From NCBI GenBank assembly GCA_964389545.1, contig CAYMDN010000035.1, forward strand, positions 1 through 12,743: a stretch of 12,743 nt of DNA, in the 5' to 3' direction. Shown piece by piece: positions 5,700-11,835 of this stretch. Origin of the DNA: UMGS1781 sp964389545 (GTDB taxonomy: Bacteria; Bacillota; Clostridia; TANB77; CAG-508). Position 1 is the first letter of the stretch. Each line of letters opens with the position of its first letter. The position numbers and the translations under genes are program-made. The notes below the pieces were generated by a model, which was not told where the DNA came from, searched no databases, and saw nothing but the letters and a program-made list of their open reading frames with translations.

Positions 5700-7040
5700 T
5701 TACTCATCTTCTTCATCTTCGTTTTCTTCATCTTCGTCTTCATCATCTGATTCAACTATCTCTTTTTTACATGCTTTTACCCATAGTATTCTTTTTTCTT
5801 CATAATCCTCTATGCTGTATATTACGCGTTCTGTTTCTATTACTGGGTGTTCATCATCTGACGGAATTCTTCCTAATAGTTCTATTAGGTAACCTGACAA
5901 TGTATCATAGTCTCCATCTGGTATTGATACATTTAGTATTTTACGTAAGTCATATATGCTTACACTACCGTTTACCATGTATGTATTTTCATCTATCTCT
6001 TCATATTCTTTTTCTACATCATCATATTCATCAAATATGTTTCCAACTAGCTCTTCTATAATATCTTCCATTGATATTATACCAGCTGTTCCACCGTACT
6101 CGTCCAAAACTATTGCTAATTGGTTTTTGCTTTTTTGCATATCTCTGAACACTTCGTTTATTGGTTTACTCTCAGAAACAAAATATGCAGGCCTCATCAA
6201 TTTTTTTATTTTTGCTTCTTTGTTTATGTAAGAATATGCTAATAAATCTTTTATAAATAGTATTCCTACTACATTATCTATGTTCTCTTCATATACTGGT
6301 ATTCTACTATATTTGTATTCTTTTAAGTCTGCCAAAATATCTGATATATCTGATTTAACATCTATTGCATATACTTCTCTTCTATGATGCATTACTTCTG
6401 ATACTATCTTATCGTTAAATTCAAATACATTGTTGATTAATTCTTTTTCTTCTTCCTCTATAGAACCTTTTTCTTCTCCAACATCTATCATCATTCTAAT
6501 TTCTTCTTCAGTGACTACTTCTTCATCTTGAGGTCCCACACCGAATATCTTAGATATTGTATTTGTTGAGAAATTCAGAAAAGCTACTATCGGAGATGTT
6601 ATTTTATATATAAGTCTTATAATTCCAATTGTTCCAAAAGCGATTTTCTCTGGATTCTTCATTGCTAATCTTTTTGGAACTAGTTCTCCAAATACCAATG
6701 AGAAATATGATAAAATCAATGTTATTAAAACTATTGATACATTTCCCCATAGTTGTATCCCTCCTGGGAAAATTTCATCTAGCTTTGGTGCTAATTGGGA
6801 TGCAAATGCGTCTGCTGCAAATGCACTTGATAAGAATCCCGCTAAAGTAATTCCTACTTGAATTGTTGCTAAAAATCTACTGGGTTCTTGCAACATTTTT
6901 TTTATTTTTTTTGCTTTTTTATTTCCTTCTTTGGCTTGTTTTTCAATCTTTGCATCGTTTAATGATATAAATGCTATCTCTGAAGCTGCAAAAAATGCAT
7001 TTATTGCAATTAATATTACGAGTATTAATAGCGAAATCAT
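5700..7040 (-). CDS. CNNM/CorC-type membrane protein ('hemolysin' family), possible Mg2+ efflux
   Basis: This 446-residue integral membrane protein has the standard domain order. The DUF21/CNNM transmembrane domain (about 1-170) has hydrophobic segments near 2-24, 58-80, 98-120 and 133-158, and the motif FGELVPKRLA (117-126). A CBS pair follows (about 205-330), with YSRIPVY (244-250) and VLDEYGGTAGIIS (311-323). A CorC_HlyC domain (about 350-425) comes next. Relatives such as MpfA export magnesium; the historical label 'hemolysin' is misleading. The C-terminal tail (430-446) is almost purely Asp/Glu and comes from imperfect triplet repeats in the DNA. The ATG at 7038-7040 has only a poor ribosome-binding site: GGGAG is about 17 bases upstream, and an in-frame stop just upstream rules out an earlier start. 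It has a consensus SigA promoter. A magnesium role is family-based inference. Confidence 0.9.
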   Translation of the reverse strand: MISLLILVILIAINAFFAASEIAFISLNDAKIEKQAKEGNKKAKKIKKMLQEPSRFLATIQVGITLAGFLSSAFAADAFASQLAPKLDEIFPGGIQLWGNVSIVLITLILSYFSLVFGELVPKRLAMKNPEKIAFGTIGIIRLIYKITSPIVAFLNFSTNTISKIFGVGPQDEEVVTEEEIRMMIDVGEEKGSIEEEEKELINNVFEFNDKIVSEVMHHRREVYAIDVKSDISDILADLKEYKYSRIPVYEENIDNVVGILFIKDLLAYSYINKEAKIKKLMRPAYFVSESKPINEVFRDMQKSKNQLAIVLDEYGGTAGIISMEDIIEELVGNIFDEYDDVEKEYEEIDENTYMVNGSVSIYDLRKILNVSIPDGDYDTLSGYLIELLGRIPSDDEHPVIETERVIYSIEDYEEKRILWVKACKKEIVESDDEDEDEENEDEEDE

Positions 7041-7086
7041 TCTTTTGTTTCACTTACTCCCTTCTTCTTAATTCAAGACGTCATAT

Positions 7087-7115
7087 ATTATATAATGTAA
7101 CACTAACAATGTCAA
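7087..7115 (-). promoter_or_regulatory. Consensus SigA promoter of the CorC-type gene and downstream operon
   Basis: TTGACA (7110-7115), a 17-bp spacer and TATAAT (7087-7092) match the SigA consensus at all twelve positions. The start is predicted near 7080, giving a leader of about 40 bases. It probably serves the run from the CorC-type gene towards yigZ. I see no riboswitch-sized structure in the leader. Confidence 0.88.
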
Positions 7116-7132
7116 CAGCCTATATAAGAATT

Positions 7133-7164
7133 CCCTATTAGGAATGTGTGCATTTCTAATAGGG
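7133..7164 (-). terminator. Terminator of the sipL-yunB unit
   Basis: CCCTATTAG (7133-7141) pairs with CTAATAGGG (7156-7164). The stem extends through AATG/CATT and one G-T pair to 14 bp, with a 4-base loop. It starts four bases after the yunB stop. The tail on the minus strand is a weak T-run (AATTCTTATA). It cleanly separates the sporulation pair from the consensus promoter downstream. Confidence 0.7.
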
Positions 7165-7168
7165 TTTC

Positions 7169-7873
7169 TTACATTGCATTCATTGTATCTTCTGCATTTA
7201 AACCTTCTAAATTGTAGTATGTTTCTGGCACTTCTCCTACTATAATTGTTTCGACTAGTAGTACTTTATATGTAGATTGATCTTTTATGGTTTTATATGA
7301 AGTAAGTATGCTGATATTGCAAGTTATTTCTGCGTATATTCTGTATATTGATTGATTTATCCCTATTGCCTCAAATTCTGTTTTAACACTTGTTGTTGTA
7401 TTACCAGTTTGCATAAGTTTTACATTAATTCCCGGTCCACTTCCGGATAAATACCTATTCCCAAAAAACGCTCCTAAACTAATCTTAATTGAGTCTTCTT
7501 CTAATCCTTTCAACTCTTTGCTTACTTCTATTGATATATCGGATAAAATTTGATTAATAGCAATGACATTTGTGTTTAATATGTTTGTATTGTCTTCTTC
7601 ATTATGAAGCACTCTTACAATTTCTATATTTTGATATTTTTCTAATATCTCTTTTGTTTTTAAATTTATTATATTTGTTGCAATACCTCGTGCTTTTGAT
7701 ACACATATACTTTCAAATATAGGATTTGCAGATTTTAGTATTGTTTGTATAGTAATAATTGCAATAATTATTACTATCAATACTTTAAACAGCTTTTTAT
7801 TCTTTCTTTTTTTCTTATTATTCGGTTGTGGTGTGTAAAGTTTTATTCTTCTCCTTGAATAAATTTTATCCAT
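7169..7873 (-). CDS. yunB: Sporulation protein YunB
   Basis: This 234-residue protein resembles YunB, a sporulation protein in the SigE regulon of Bacillus whose biochemical role is not clear. A basic N-terminus (RRRIK and KKKRKNKK) precedes one membrane segment at about 29-47; the rest would lie outside the membrane. Conserved YunB features are the block SLGAFFGNRYLSGSGPGINVK (132-152), FEAIGINQSIYRIY (167-180) and the C-terminal ETIIVGEVPETYYNL (208-222). Length is close to the family's usual 230-250. The ATG at 7871-7873 starts four bases after the sipL stop with no clear ribosome-binding site, so translation is probably coupled to sipL. The pairing with sipL supports a role in spore envelope formation. 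Confidence 0.88.
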   Translation of the reverse strand: MDKIYSRRRIKLYTPQPNNKKKRKNKKLFKVLIVIIIAIITIQTILKSANPIFESICVSKARGIATNIINLKTKEILEKYQNIEIVRVLHNEEDNTNILNTNVIAINQILSDISIEVSKELKGLEEDSIKISLGAFFGNRYLSGSGPGINVKLMQTGNTTTSVKTEFEAIGINQSIYRIYAEITCNISILTSYKTIKDQSTYKVLLVETIIVGEVPETYYNLEGLNAEDTMNAM

Positions 7874-7877
7874 TTTA

Positions 7878-9407
7878 CTATATTGTTGTTCTTACGCCTT
7901 TTGGTATATATAACTGTTCTCCTACATTAATTCTATTTATATCTTCTATTTCATTAATTTTAGCTATATCTTCTACTGTACTTTTAAACTTTTTCGCAAT
8001 CTTCCATAATGTATCTGTTGGCTTTACAAAATATATAGTCATGCTGTAGTTTTCATTAGAATTATTTTCTTGAACATTTATATCTCTTATTATTTCTATC
8101 TTTTCGCTTGTTTCGACCTGTAAATTGAATCCTACCTTCAAAGTAATCTCAATCATTCCATCTTTAACAACAGCATCTGATTGTCTTGGCACTATTTGTG
8201 TTTGTATTATGCCACTATCTGTAATACTTTCTGAATTTATTTCATAGGTGAACGGTATCTGAAGAGTTCGAGAGTTCATGCTATTATTCTGATTAAATAA
8301 TATTTCTACCCTTGTTTCTCCCACATATGCAACTTTGTTACTCATTACATCATATTTTGTAATTACTGGTGTTGCAGATACATTGTATATGTTGCCTGTT
8401 AAATCAGGTACTCTTATATTCTCTTTTATCATATATTCATCTTGCACACTATGTCTTTGGGTAATTATTTGAATTTGGTCATTATTTGTTTCAACATCTG
8501 CCATTAAACTATATAAGTCTTCTATAATATTAATGTTTCTAGTTTCATATGCAATACAGCTAAGCTCAACTTCTGCTTCAATATATATTGAATGTTGTTC
8601 TGCTGAGTTTGGTTTTATTACTAAATTCTGTAATGTATTCTTTACATTACAACTACAACTATCATTGATGTTTTGTATGTCAACAACTCCCATAACTGGT
8701 ATTTTGGCATTTACCGTATTTATCCTGTTATCTTCTGTCATATACATTATTTCAATCTCTGCATTTGCTTTTGACAACACTTTGTTATAGCTTATTTTTG
8801 TTTCTTCTTGGATAATATTTGTTTCTACTCTCATTATCTCTGAAACATTATCTGTCATATTTATTGCTATAGTATCTTTTGCATAAATTCTATTTGTTCC
8901 CATTCCTATCAAAGTAGTAATTTGTTGTTCTCTATTTAACATTTGAATATTTGATGTTTCATTTATTCCTGTTATTACCTCTATATTGTTATTTGCATAT
9001 ACCTTTGTTTCTATTTCTATATTGGCTTTTACATTGATTTTTCTTCCGTTAATAATCTTTGTTTCAAAGTTTAATATGTTGATGTTTTCATCTAGTAACA
9101 TTCCTTCTCTACAATTATCTATATCTATCATTTGCGTGAAGTCTAAAGAATTGTTTAAACTTCTTGTGTTTCCTTTTTCATCATCTGCAAGATATATAAC
9201 ATATGTATTTATTCCTCCATCAATTCTTACCTTTCCATCCATTACTTCTTTTTTATATATATTTACCACTCCGCTTGTGCTTATAACATTTAGTACATCA
9301 GGCTTTACGTCATTTACTATAATATCTGTTTCAACTGTTCTTGTTTCTTTTTTTACTCCAATTATTTGGTTTAAGACTATTTGCTGTTTGGTTGTCTCTA
9401 TTACCAT
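7878..9407 (-). CDS. sipL: SipL-like spore coat morphogenesis protein (DUF3794 repeats plus LysM)
   Basis: This 509-residue protein has the architecture of SipL, which in Clostridioides difficile binds SpoIVA through its LysM domain and is needed to anchor the coat around the forespore. Length is near that of C. difficile SipL. Roughly three DUF3794-type beta-rich repeats cover residues 25-445; the clearest block is IIVNDVKPDVLNVISTSG (29-46). A single LysM domain lies at 456-503, with TIYFVKPTDTLWKIAKKF at its start and INVGEQLYIPKG at its end. There is no signal peptide, consistent with a mother-cell cytoplasmic protein. The ATG at 9405-9407 follows AAGGAGGG by six bases. The gene is followed four bases later by yunB. 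Mother-cell SigE control is expected from the family; only a weak SigE-like promoter is visible. The family is secure; the exact ortholog call is likely. Confidence 0.88.
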   Translation of the reverse strand: MVIETTKQQIVLNQIIGVKKETRTVETDIIVNDVKPDVLNVISTSGVVNIYKKEVMDGKVRIDGGINTYVIYLADDEKGNTRSLNNSLDFTQMIDIDNCREGMLLDENINILNFETKIINGRKINVKANIEIETKVYANNNIEVITGINETSNIQMLNREQQITTLIGMGTNRIYAKDTIAINMTDNVSEIMRVETNIIQEETKISYNKVLSKANAEIEIMYMTEDNRINTVNAKIPVMGVVDIQNINDSCSCNVKNTLQNLVIKPNSAEQHSIYIEAEVELSCIAYETRNINIIEDLYSLMADVETNNDQIQIITQRHSVQDEYMIKENIRVPDLTGNIYNVSATPVITKYDVMSNKVAYVGETRVEILFNQNNSMNSRTLQIPFTYEINSESITDSGIIQTQIVPRQSDAVVKDGMIEITLKVGFNLQVETSEKIEIIRDINVQENNSNENYSMTIYFVKPTDTLWKIAKKFKSTVEDIAKINEIEDINRINVGEQLYIPKGVRTTI

Positions 9408-9431
9408 ATAAATCCCTCCTTAATTATAGTA

Positions 9432-9459
9432 ATTATATTAAAGAGTATAAAAAAAATTC
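9432..9459 (-). promoter_or_regulatory. Possible SigE-type promoter of sipL
   Basis: A candidate -35 GAATTTT (9453-9459) and -10 AATATAAT (9432-9439) are 13 bp apart. They match 6 of 7 and 6 of 8 bases of the SigE consensus GHATATT / CATACAHT. The site overlaps the veg terminator and would start RNA near 9425, a short distance before the sipL ribosome-binding site. In such A/T-rich DNA a match of this quality can arise by chance. No SigA alternative with a fitting -35 was found. Confidence 0.35.
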
Positions 9460-9478
9460 CTTAATTAAGGAATTTTTT
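9449..9478 (-). terminator. Terminator of veg (28-bp palindrome)
   Basis: Bases 9451-9478 form a perfect palindrome centred on TTAATTAA. On the minus strand the stem ends in a run of eight T residues (9456-9449). It lies about 20 bases after the veg stop. It is symmetric and could work in either direction, though no gene approaches from the other side. Confidence 0.85.
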
Positions 9479-9497
9479 ATAATTTGGTTTTTGATAA

Positions 9498-9779
9498 TTA
9501 AAATTTGGTTTTTGACAATACTGGTATTAACGGAGTATATTCTTTTCCGTCAAAAATTGATACTTGTAATTCATTTGTAAGAATGTCTGTATATCTATAT
9601 GTTATGTTTGGTTCAACTTCTTTGTATTTTACTTTAAATATACTTGGGTATGTGTTTTCTATAACAGCTTCTTTTTCAAAAGCTTTATTTCTTCCGAGTG
9701 TACCTTTTAAAATTATTTTTTGTCCTATGTTTTTATTTAATTCCATTTTGATGCTTGATATATCTTTACTGCAAATCAT
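9498..9779 (-). CDS. veg: Veg protein
   Basis: This is a 93-residue Veg family protein, a small highly expressed protein of Firmicutes linked in Bacillus to biofilm gene expression, with unknown mechanism. Conserved parts are KDISSIKMELNKNIGQK (5-21), GRNK (29-32), ENTYPSIFKVKY (41-52) and YRYTDILT (61-68). A longer frame back to 9836 is ruled out because it runs through the promoter's -10 and -35 boxes. ATG codons at 9795-9800 would lie almost at the predicted transcription start. The ATG at 9777-9779 has AAGGG and GAGG upstream and gives the usual family length. It is monocistronic, between a consensus promoter and a strong terminator. The last 15 residues extend slightly past the usual end of the family. 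Confidence 0.9.
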   Translation of the reverse strand: MICSKDISSIKMELNKNIGQKIILKGTLGRNKAFEKEAVIENTYPSIFKVKYKEVEPNITYRYTDILTNELQVSIFDGKEYTPLIPVLSKTKF

Positions 9780-9807
9780 ATGCCTCACACCCTTCATCAT
9801 TTTCTCG

Positions 9808-9836
9808 ATTATATCATCGCAAAAAATCAATGTCAA
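9808..9836 (-). promoter_or_regulatory. Consensus SigA promoter of veg
   Basis: TTGACA (9831-9836), 17 bp, TATAAT (9808-9813): all twelve positions match SigA consensus. The start is predicted near 9801, giving a leader of about 22 bases. The veg promoter of Bacillus is also a classic strong SigA promoter, so the arrangement is conserved. Confidence 0.92.
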
Positions 9837-9877
9837 AAGGTGTCGTTTGCTGTTTTTTTCTGCTTTAATTGCTATTG

Positions 9878-9922
9878 TTACATTATGGACTTTTATTACA
9901 TTTGCATTACAATTTTGTTACA
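9878..9922 (-). repeat. Spaced TGTAA direct repeats upstream of the veg promoter
   Basis: Four copies of TGTAA (minus strand) lie at 9918-9922, 9907-9911, 9896-9900 and 9878-9882. The first three are exactly 11 bp apart and the last is 18 bp further. They begin about 42 bp upstream of the -35 box. Further copies and the small palindrome ATTACTGTAAT lie at 9938-9955. Regular helical spacing suggests a protein-binding array or an UP-like element; A/T-richness could produce part of this by chance. Confidence 0.4.
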
Positions 9923-9961
9923 TATTTTGTGTTTTTTTGTAATAATTACTGTAATACTTTA

Positions 9962-9975
9962 TTATCAATTGATAA
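9962..9975. repeat. 14-bp palindrome after spoIIID
   Basis: TTATCAATTGATAA is a perfect palindrome about 17 bases after the spoIIID stop. It has no T-run on the minus strand, so it is a poor terminator. It may be a weak terminator, an mRNA 3'-end stem or a binding site. No other terminator for spoIIID was found. Confidence 0.3.
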
Positions 9976-9992
9976 ACTATTTAACACTTCAT

Positions 9993-10259
9993 CTAACTTA
10001 TTTTTTTATGCTCTTTTTCATATTTTAGTTTTGTTGCCATACCTCCTCTTATGTGTCTTTCTGCTTTATTCTCATTTAAAACTTCTCTTACCTCAATTGC
10101 AAGTGCCTTGTTTATATGTATGAGTCTTTCGCTAACGTCTTTATGCACTGTTGATTTACTAACTCCAAATTTTTTAGCTGCTCCTCTTACTGTATCTTTT
10201 GACTCTATAATATAATGTGCTAAGCTCACGGCACGCTCTTCTATAGAATTACCTTTCAT
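9993..10259 (-). CDS. spoIIID: SpoIIID, mother-cell transcription regulator
   Basis: This 88-residue DNA-binding protein activates and represses mother-cell genes after SigE switches on during sporulation. The helix-turn-helix is TVRGAAKKFGVSKSTVHKDV (23-42), followed by the conserved ERL and the C-terminal DNA-contacting block RHIRGGMATKLKY (68-80). Length is close to the family's 80-95. The ATG at 10257-10259 is six bases after GGGGG (10266-10270). Three of those five G residues pair in a hairpin on read-through RNA. A SigE-type promoter sits immediately upstream, with its predicted start inside the hairpin loop. It follows the Tim44-like gene and precedes veg. The identification is secure. 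Confidence 0.97.
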   Translation of the reverse strand: MKGNSIEERAVSLAHYIIESKDTVRGAAKKFGVSKSTVHKDVSERLIHINKALAIEVREVLNENKAERHIRGGMATKLKYEKEHKKIS

Positions 10260-10267
10260 TTTAAACC

Positions 10268-10304
10268 CCCATAAGAATACTTTTGTTTAAATGTATTCTA
10301 TGGG
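10268..10304 (-). promoter_or_regulatory. Hairpin pairing the spoIIID ribosome-binding site
   Basis: On the minus strand CCCATAGAATAC (10304-10293) pairs with GTATTCT-TATGGG (10280-10268) over 12 bp with a single bulged base (10273) and a 12-base loop. The 3' arm contains three of the five G residues of the spoIIID ribosome-binding site. RNA reading through from the Tim44-like gene would contain both arms. RNA from the SigE promoter would start near 10283 and lack the 5' arm. The structure could also act as a weak terminator, but the T-run after it is only three bases. Confidence 0.55.
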
Positions 10305-10318
10305 TGCTCGTATTATGC
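10290..10318 (-). promoter_or_regulatory. SigE-type promoter of spoIIID
   Basis: The -35 GCATAAT (10312-10318) matches 6 of 7 of GHATATT, the spacer is 14 bp, and the -10 AATACATT (10290-10297) matches 7 of 8 of CATACAHT. The distance is the one usual for SigE. Predicted initiation is near 10283. Known SigE control of spoIIID in Bacillus supports the call. Confidence 0.65.
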
Positions 10319-10326
10319 ACTATATT

Positions 10327-11244
10327 CTATACTGCTTCTATATTAGTTAGTGTCCAATTATATCTTATTGGTATAATTAATGCTTTACAATACATACATC
10401 TTCCGAATTCGACTTGTTCTATTGCTCCACCACAATTAGGACAATTTCTCATAAATCCTTCCTGTAAACCAAAGCTTTTCTTTTGAAAAGTCATTACATA
10501 GTGTTTACTATTGTCTAATCTTGTATCTCCTCTTAATACTTCTCTTGTATCTAATTTAACTATATACTCTTTCATTTTAGCATTTATATATACTTTTATT
10601 ATTTCTCTATCCGTTGTTTTAGAATAATCTATTATTTTAACTTCATCTACCATAACGTCATCTTTTATATATTCAATTCCATCTCGTTTGAATTCCCTTA
10701 TTTGCCTTATTAAATTATTATATATTGGATCTGCAAATATTTCTGTAGCTACTGTTAGTTCTTCTTCTTTTCCAACTTGAGTCATTAAGAAAACAGCCTT
10801 ACTCCATTCTTTGAATAAATCTGGATTAAAATCTACTTGAATAGCTTTTAGTTTTTGGATTGATTCTGCTTCATGCACTTCTTCTTTTTTTACTTTTACC
10901 GAACCTAATATTCTTTCACCTTGTATATATCTTTCTAATTTTTCCACATCTGCGGTATAGTTTTTATTTTCTGCCTGTTCTCTTAGCATATTGCTATATG
11001 CTGTTCTTCTTAATGAATCAAGCTCATTCTCAAGTTTTTGTTCTTCAATTCGATTTTTTTCTACTTCATCTAGGTCATCAAATTTTTCAAACTCTATCTC
11101 TTTTTTATTTTTAATTCTATAAAGTTCACCGCTGTTTCTTTTCTTATTTCTCATATATTCCTCTATTGCACCCACAATAATTGCTCCAAATATAAATGCA
11201 AACATTAAAAAACTCATAAAATCAGATTCGAAACTAATAACCAT
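10327..11244 (-). CDS. Membrane-anchored Tim44-like domain protein with C-terminal zinc ribbon
   Basis: This 305-residue protein resembles clostridial proteins annotated with a Tim44-like domain; their bacterial function is unknown. One membrane segment lies at about 10-29, followed by a charged, probably coiled-coil linker (about 45-125) and a Tim44-like domain (about 135-262) that includes VDEVKIIDYSKTTDREIIKVYINAK-type strands. The C-terminus carries a four-cysteine zinc ribbon, C268-x2-C271 and C283-x2-C286, followed by YNWTLTNI. In mitochondria Tim44 domains bind lipid near the import channel, but that role should not be carried over. The ATG at 11242-11244 follows AGGAG by eight bases. 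It lies 17 bases after the acetyltransferase gene and shortly before the spoIIID promoter. Position next to spoIIID may be incidental. Confidence 0.72.
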   Translation of the reverse strand: MVISFESDFMSFLMFAFIFGAIIVGAIEEYMRNKKRNSGELYRIKNKKEIEFEKFDDLDEVEKNRIEEQKLENELDSLRRTAYSNMLREQAENKNYTADVEKLERYIQGERILGSVKVKKEEVHEAESIQKLKAIQVDFNPDLFKEWSKAVFLMTQVGKEEELTVATEIFADPIYNNLIRQIREFKRDGIEYIKDDVMVDEVKIIDYSKTTDREIIKVYINAKMKEYIVKLDTREVLRGDTRLDNSKHYVMTFQKKSFGLQEGFMRNCPNCGGAIEQVEFGRCMYCKALIIPIRYNWTLTNIEAV

Positions 11245-11261
11245 AACAACTTCTCCTATCC

Positions 11262-11822
11262 TTATACATTTTTATTTTTTATATAACTGCCAACAAATTC
11301 ACTTTTTAATATATCCATACAAATAGTATCATAATATTTACCATTTACAAATTTGTTATCTCTAATTCGTCCCATTTCTTTGAATCCGCATTTTTCATAG
11401 CATCTTTTTGCTCTTTCATTTACACTTAATAGCGTTAATTGTACACTATGTAAATTTAAATAGTTGAATCCAAAGTCTAATAATAGTCTAATTGCTTCTG
11501 TTCCATATCCTTTACTCTTGTATTCATCATTTCCTATGAAAATTCCCAACGATGCTGTTCTTGCTATATTATCTATTCTTTCTAGTGATACAGTTCCTAT
11601 CATTTTATCTGTATCTTGTGCTATTATTGCGAAAGCAACTCTAGTACTGTCTTCTGTTTCTAAGTATTTTTTCTCTCCCTCTAAAGTTGTTACTATACTA
11701 CTTATTCCCACATAATCTGTTACATTAAAATCACTTAACCACTCGGTAAATTGTTCTACATCTTCTTGATTTCTTGGAGATAAATATATTCTTTCTCCAA
11801 CTAATTTTTTAAAATATTTCAT
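11262..11822 (-). CDS. GNAT-family N-acetyltransferase (RimJ/RimL-like)
   Basis: This 186-residue acetyl-CoA-dependent N-acetyltransferase is of the RimJ/RimL-like type (Acetyltransf_3); the substrate cannot be told from sequence. The acetyl-CoA loop is KSKGYGTEA (102-110). Strand and helix blocks around it are typical: MIGTVSLERID (74-84), ASLGIFIGNDEY (90-101) and the C-terminal SVNERAKRCYEKCGFKEMGRIRD (133-155). I chose ATG 11820-11822 because AGAGG lies six bases upstream and the family usually begins near KKLVGERIYLSP. A start eight codons earlier (11844-11846) would overlap recG by 11 bases and lacks support. Thirteen bases separate it from recG, so it is probably cotranscribed. Confidence 0.9.
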   Translation of the reverse strand: MKYFKKLVGERIYLSPRNQEDVEQFTEWLSDFNVTDYVGISSIVTTLEGEKKYLETEDSTRVAFAIIAQDTDKMIGTVSLERIDNIARTASLGIFIGNDEYKSKGYGTEAIRLLLDFGFNYLNLHSVQLTLLSVNERAKRCYEKCGFKEMGRIRDNKFVNGKYYDTICMDILKSEFVGSYIKNKNV

Positions 11823-11835
11823 TATCCGCCTCTTT

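Noticed and set aside
7041..7130. Magnesium riboswitch before the CorC-type gene
   Set aside because: The leader after the predicted start is only about 40 bases and shows no large structure; an M-box or ykoK element would need well over 100 bases.
9780..9836. N-terminal extension of Veg by 19 codons
   Set aside because: The extension runs through the -10 and -35 boxes of the veg promoter, so it would not be in the mRNA.
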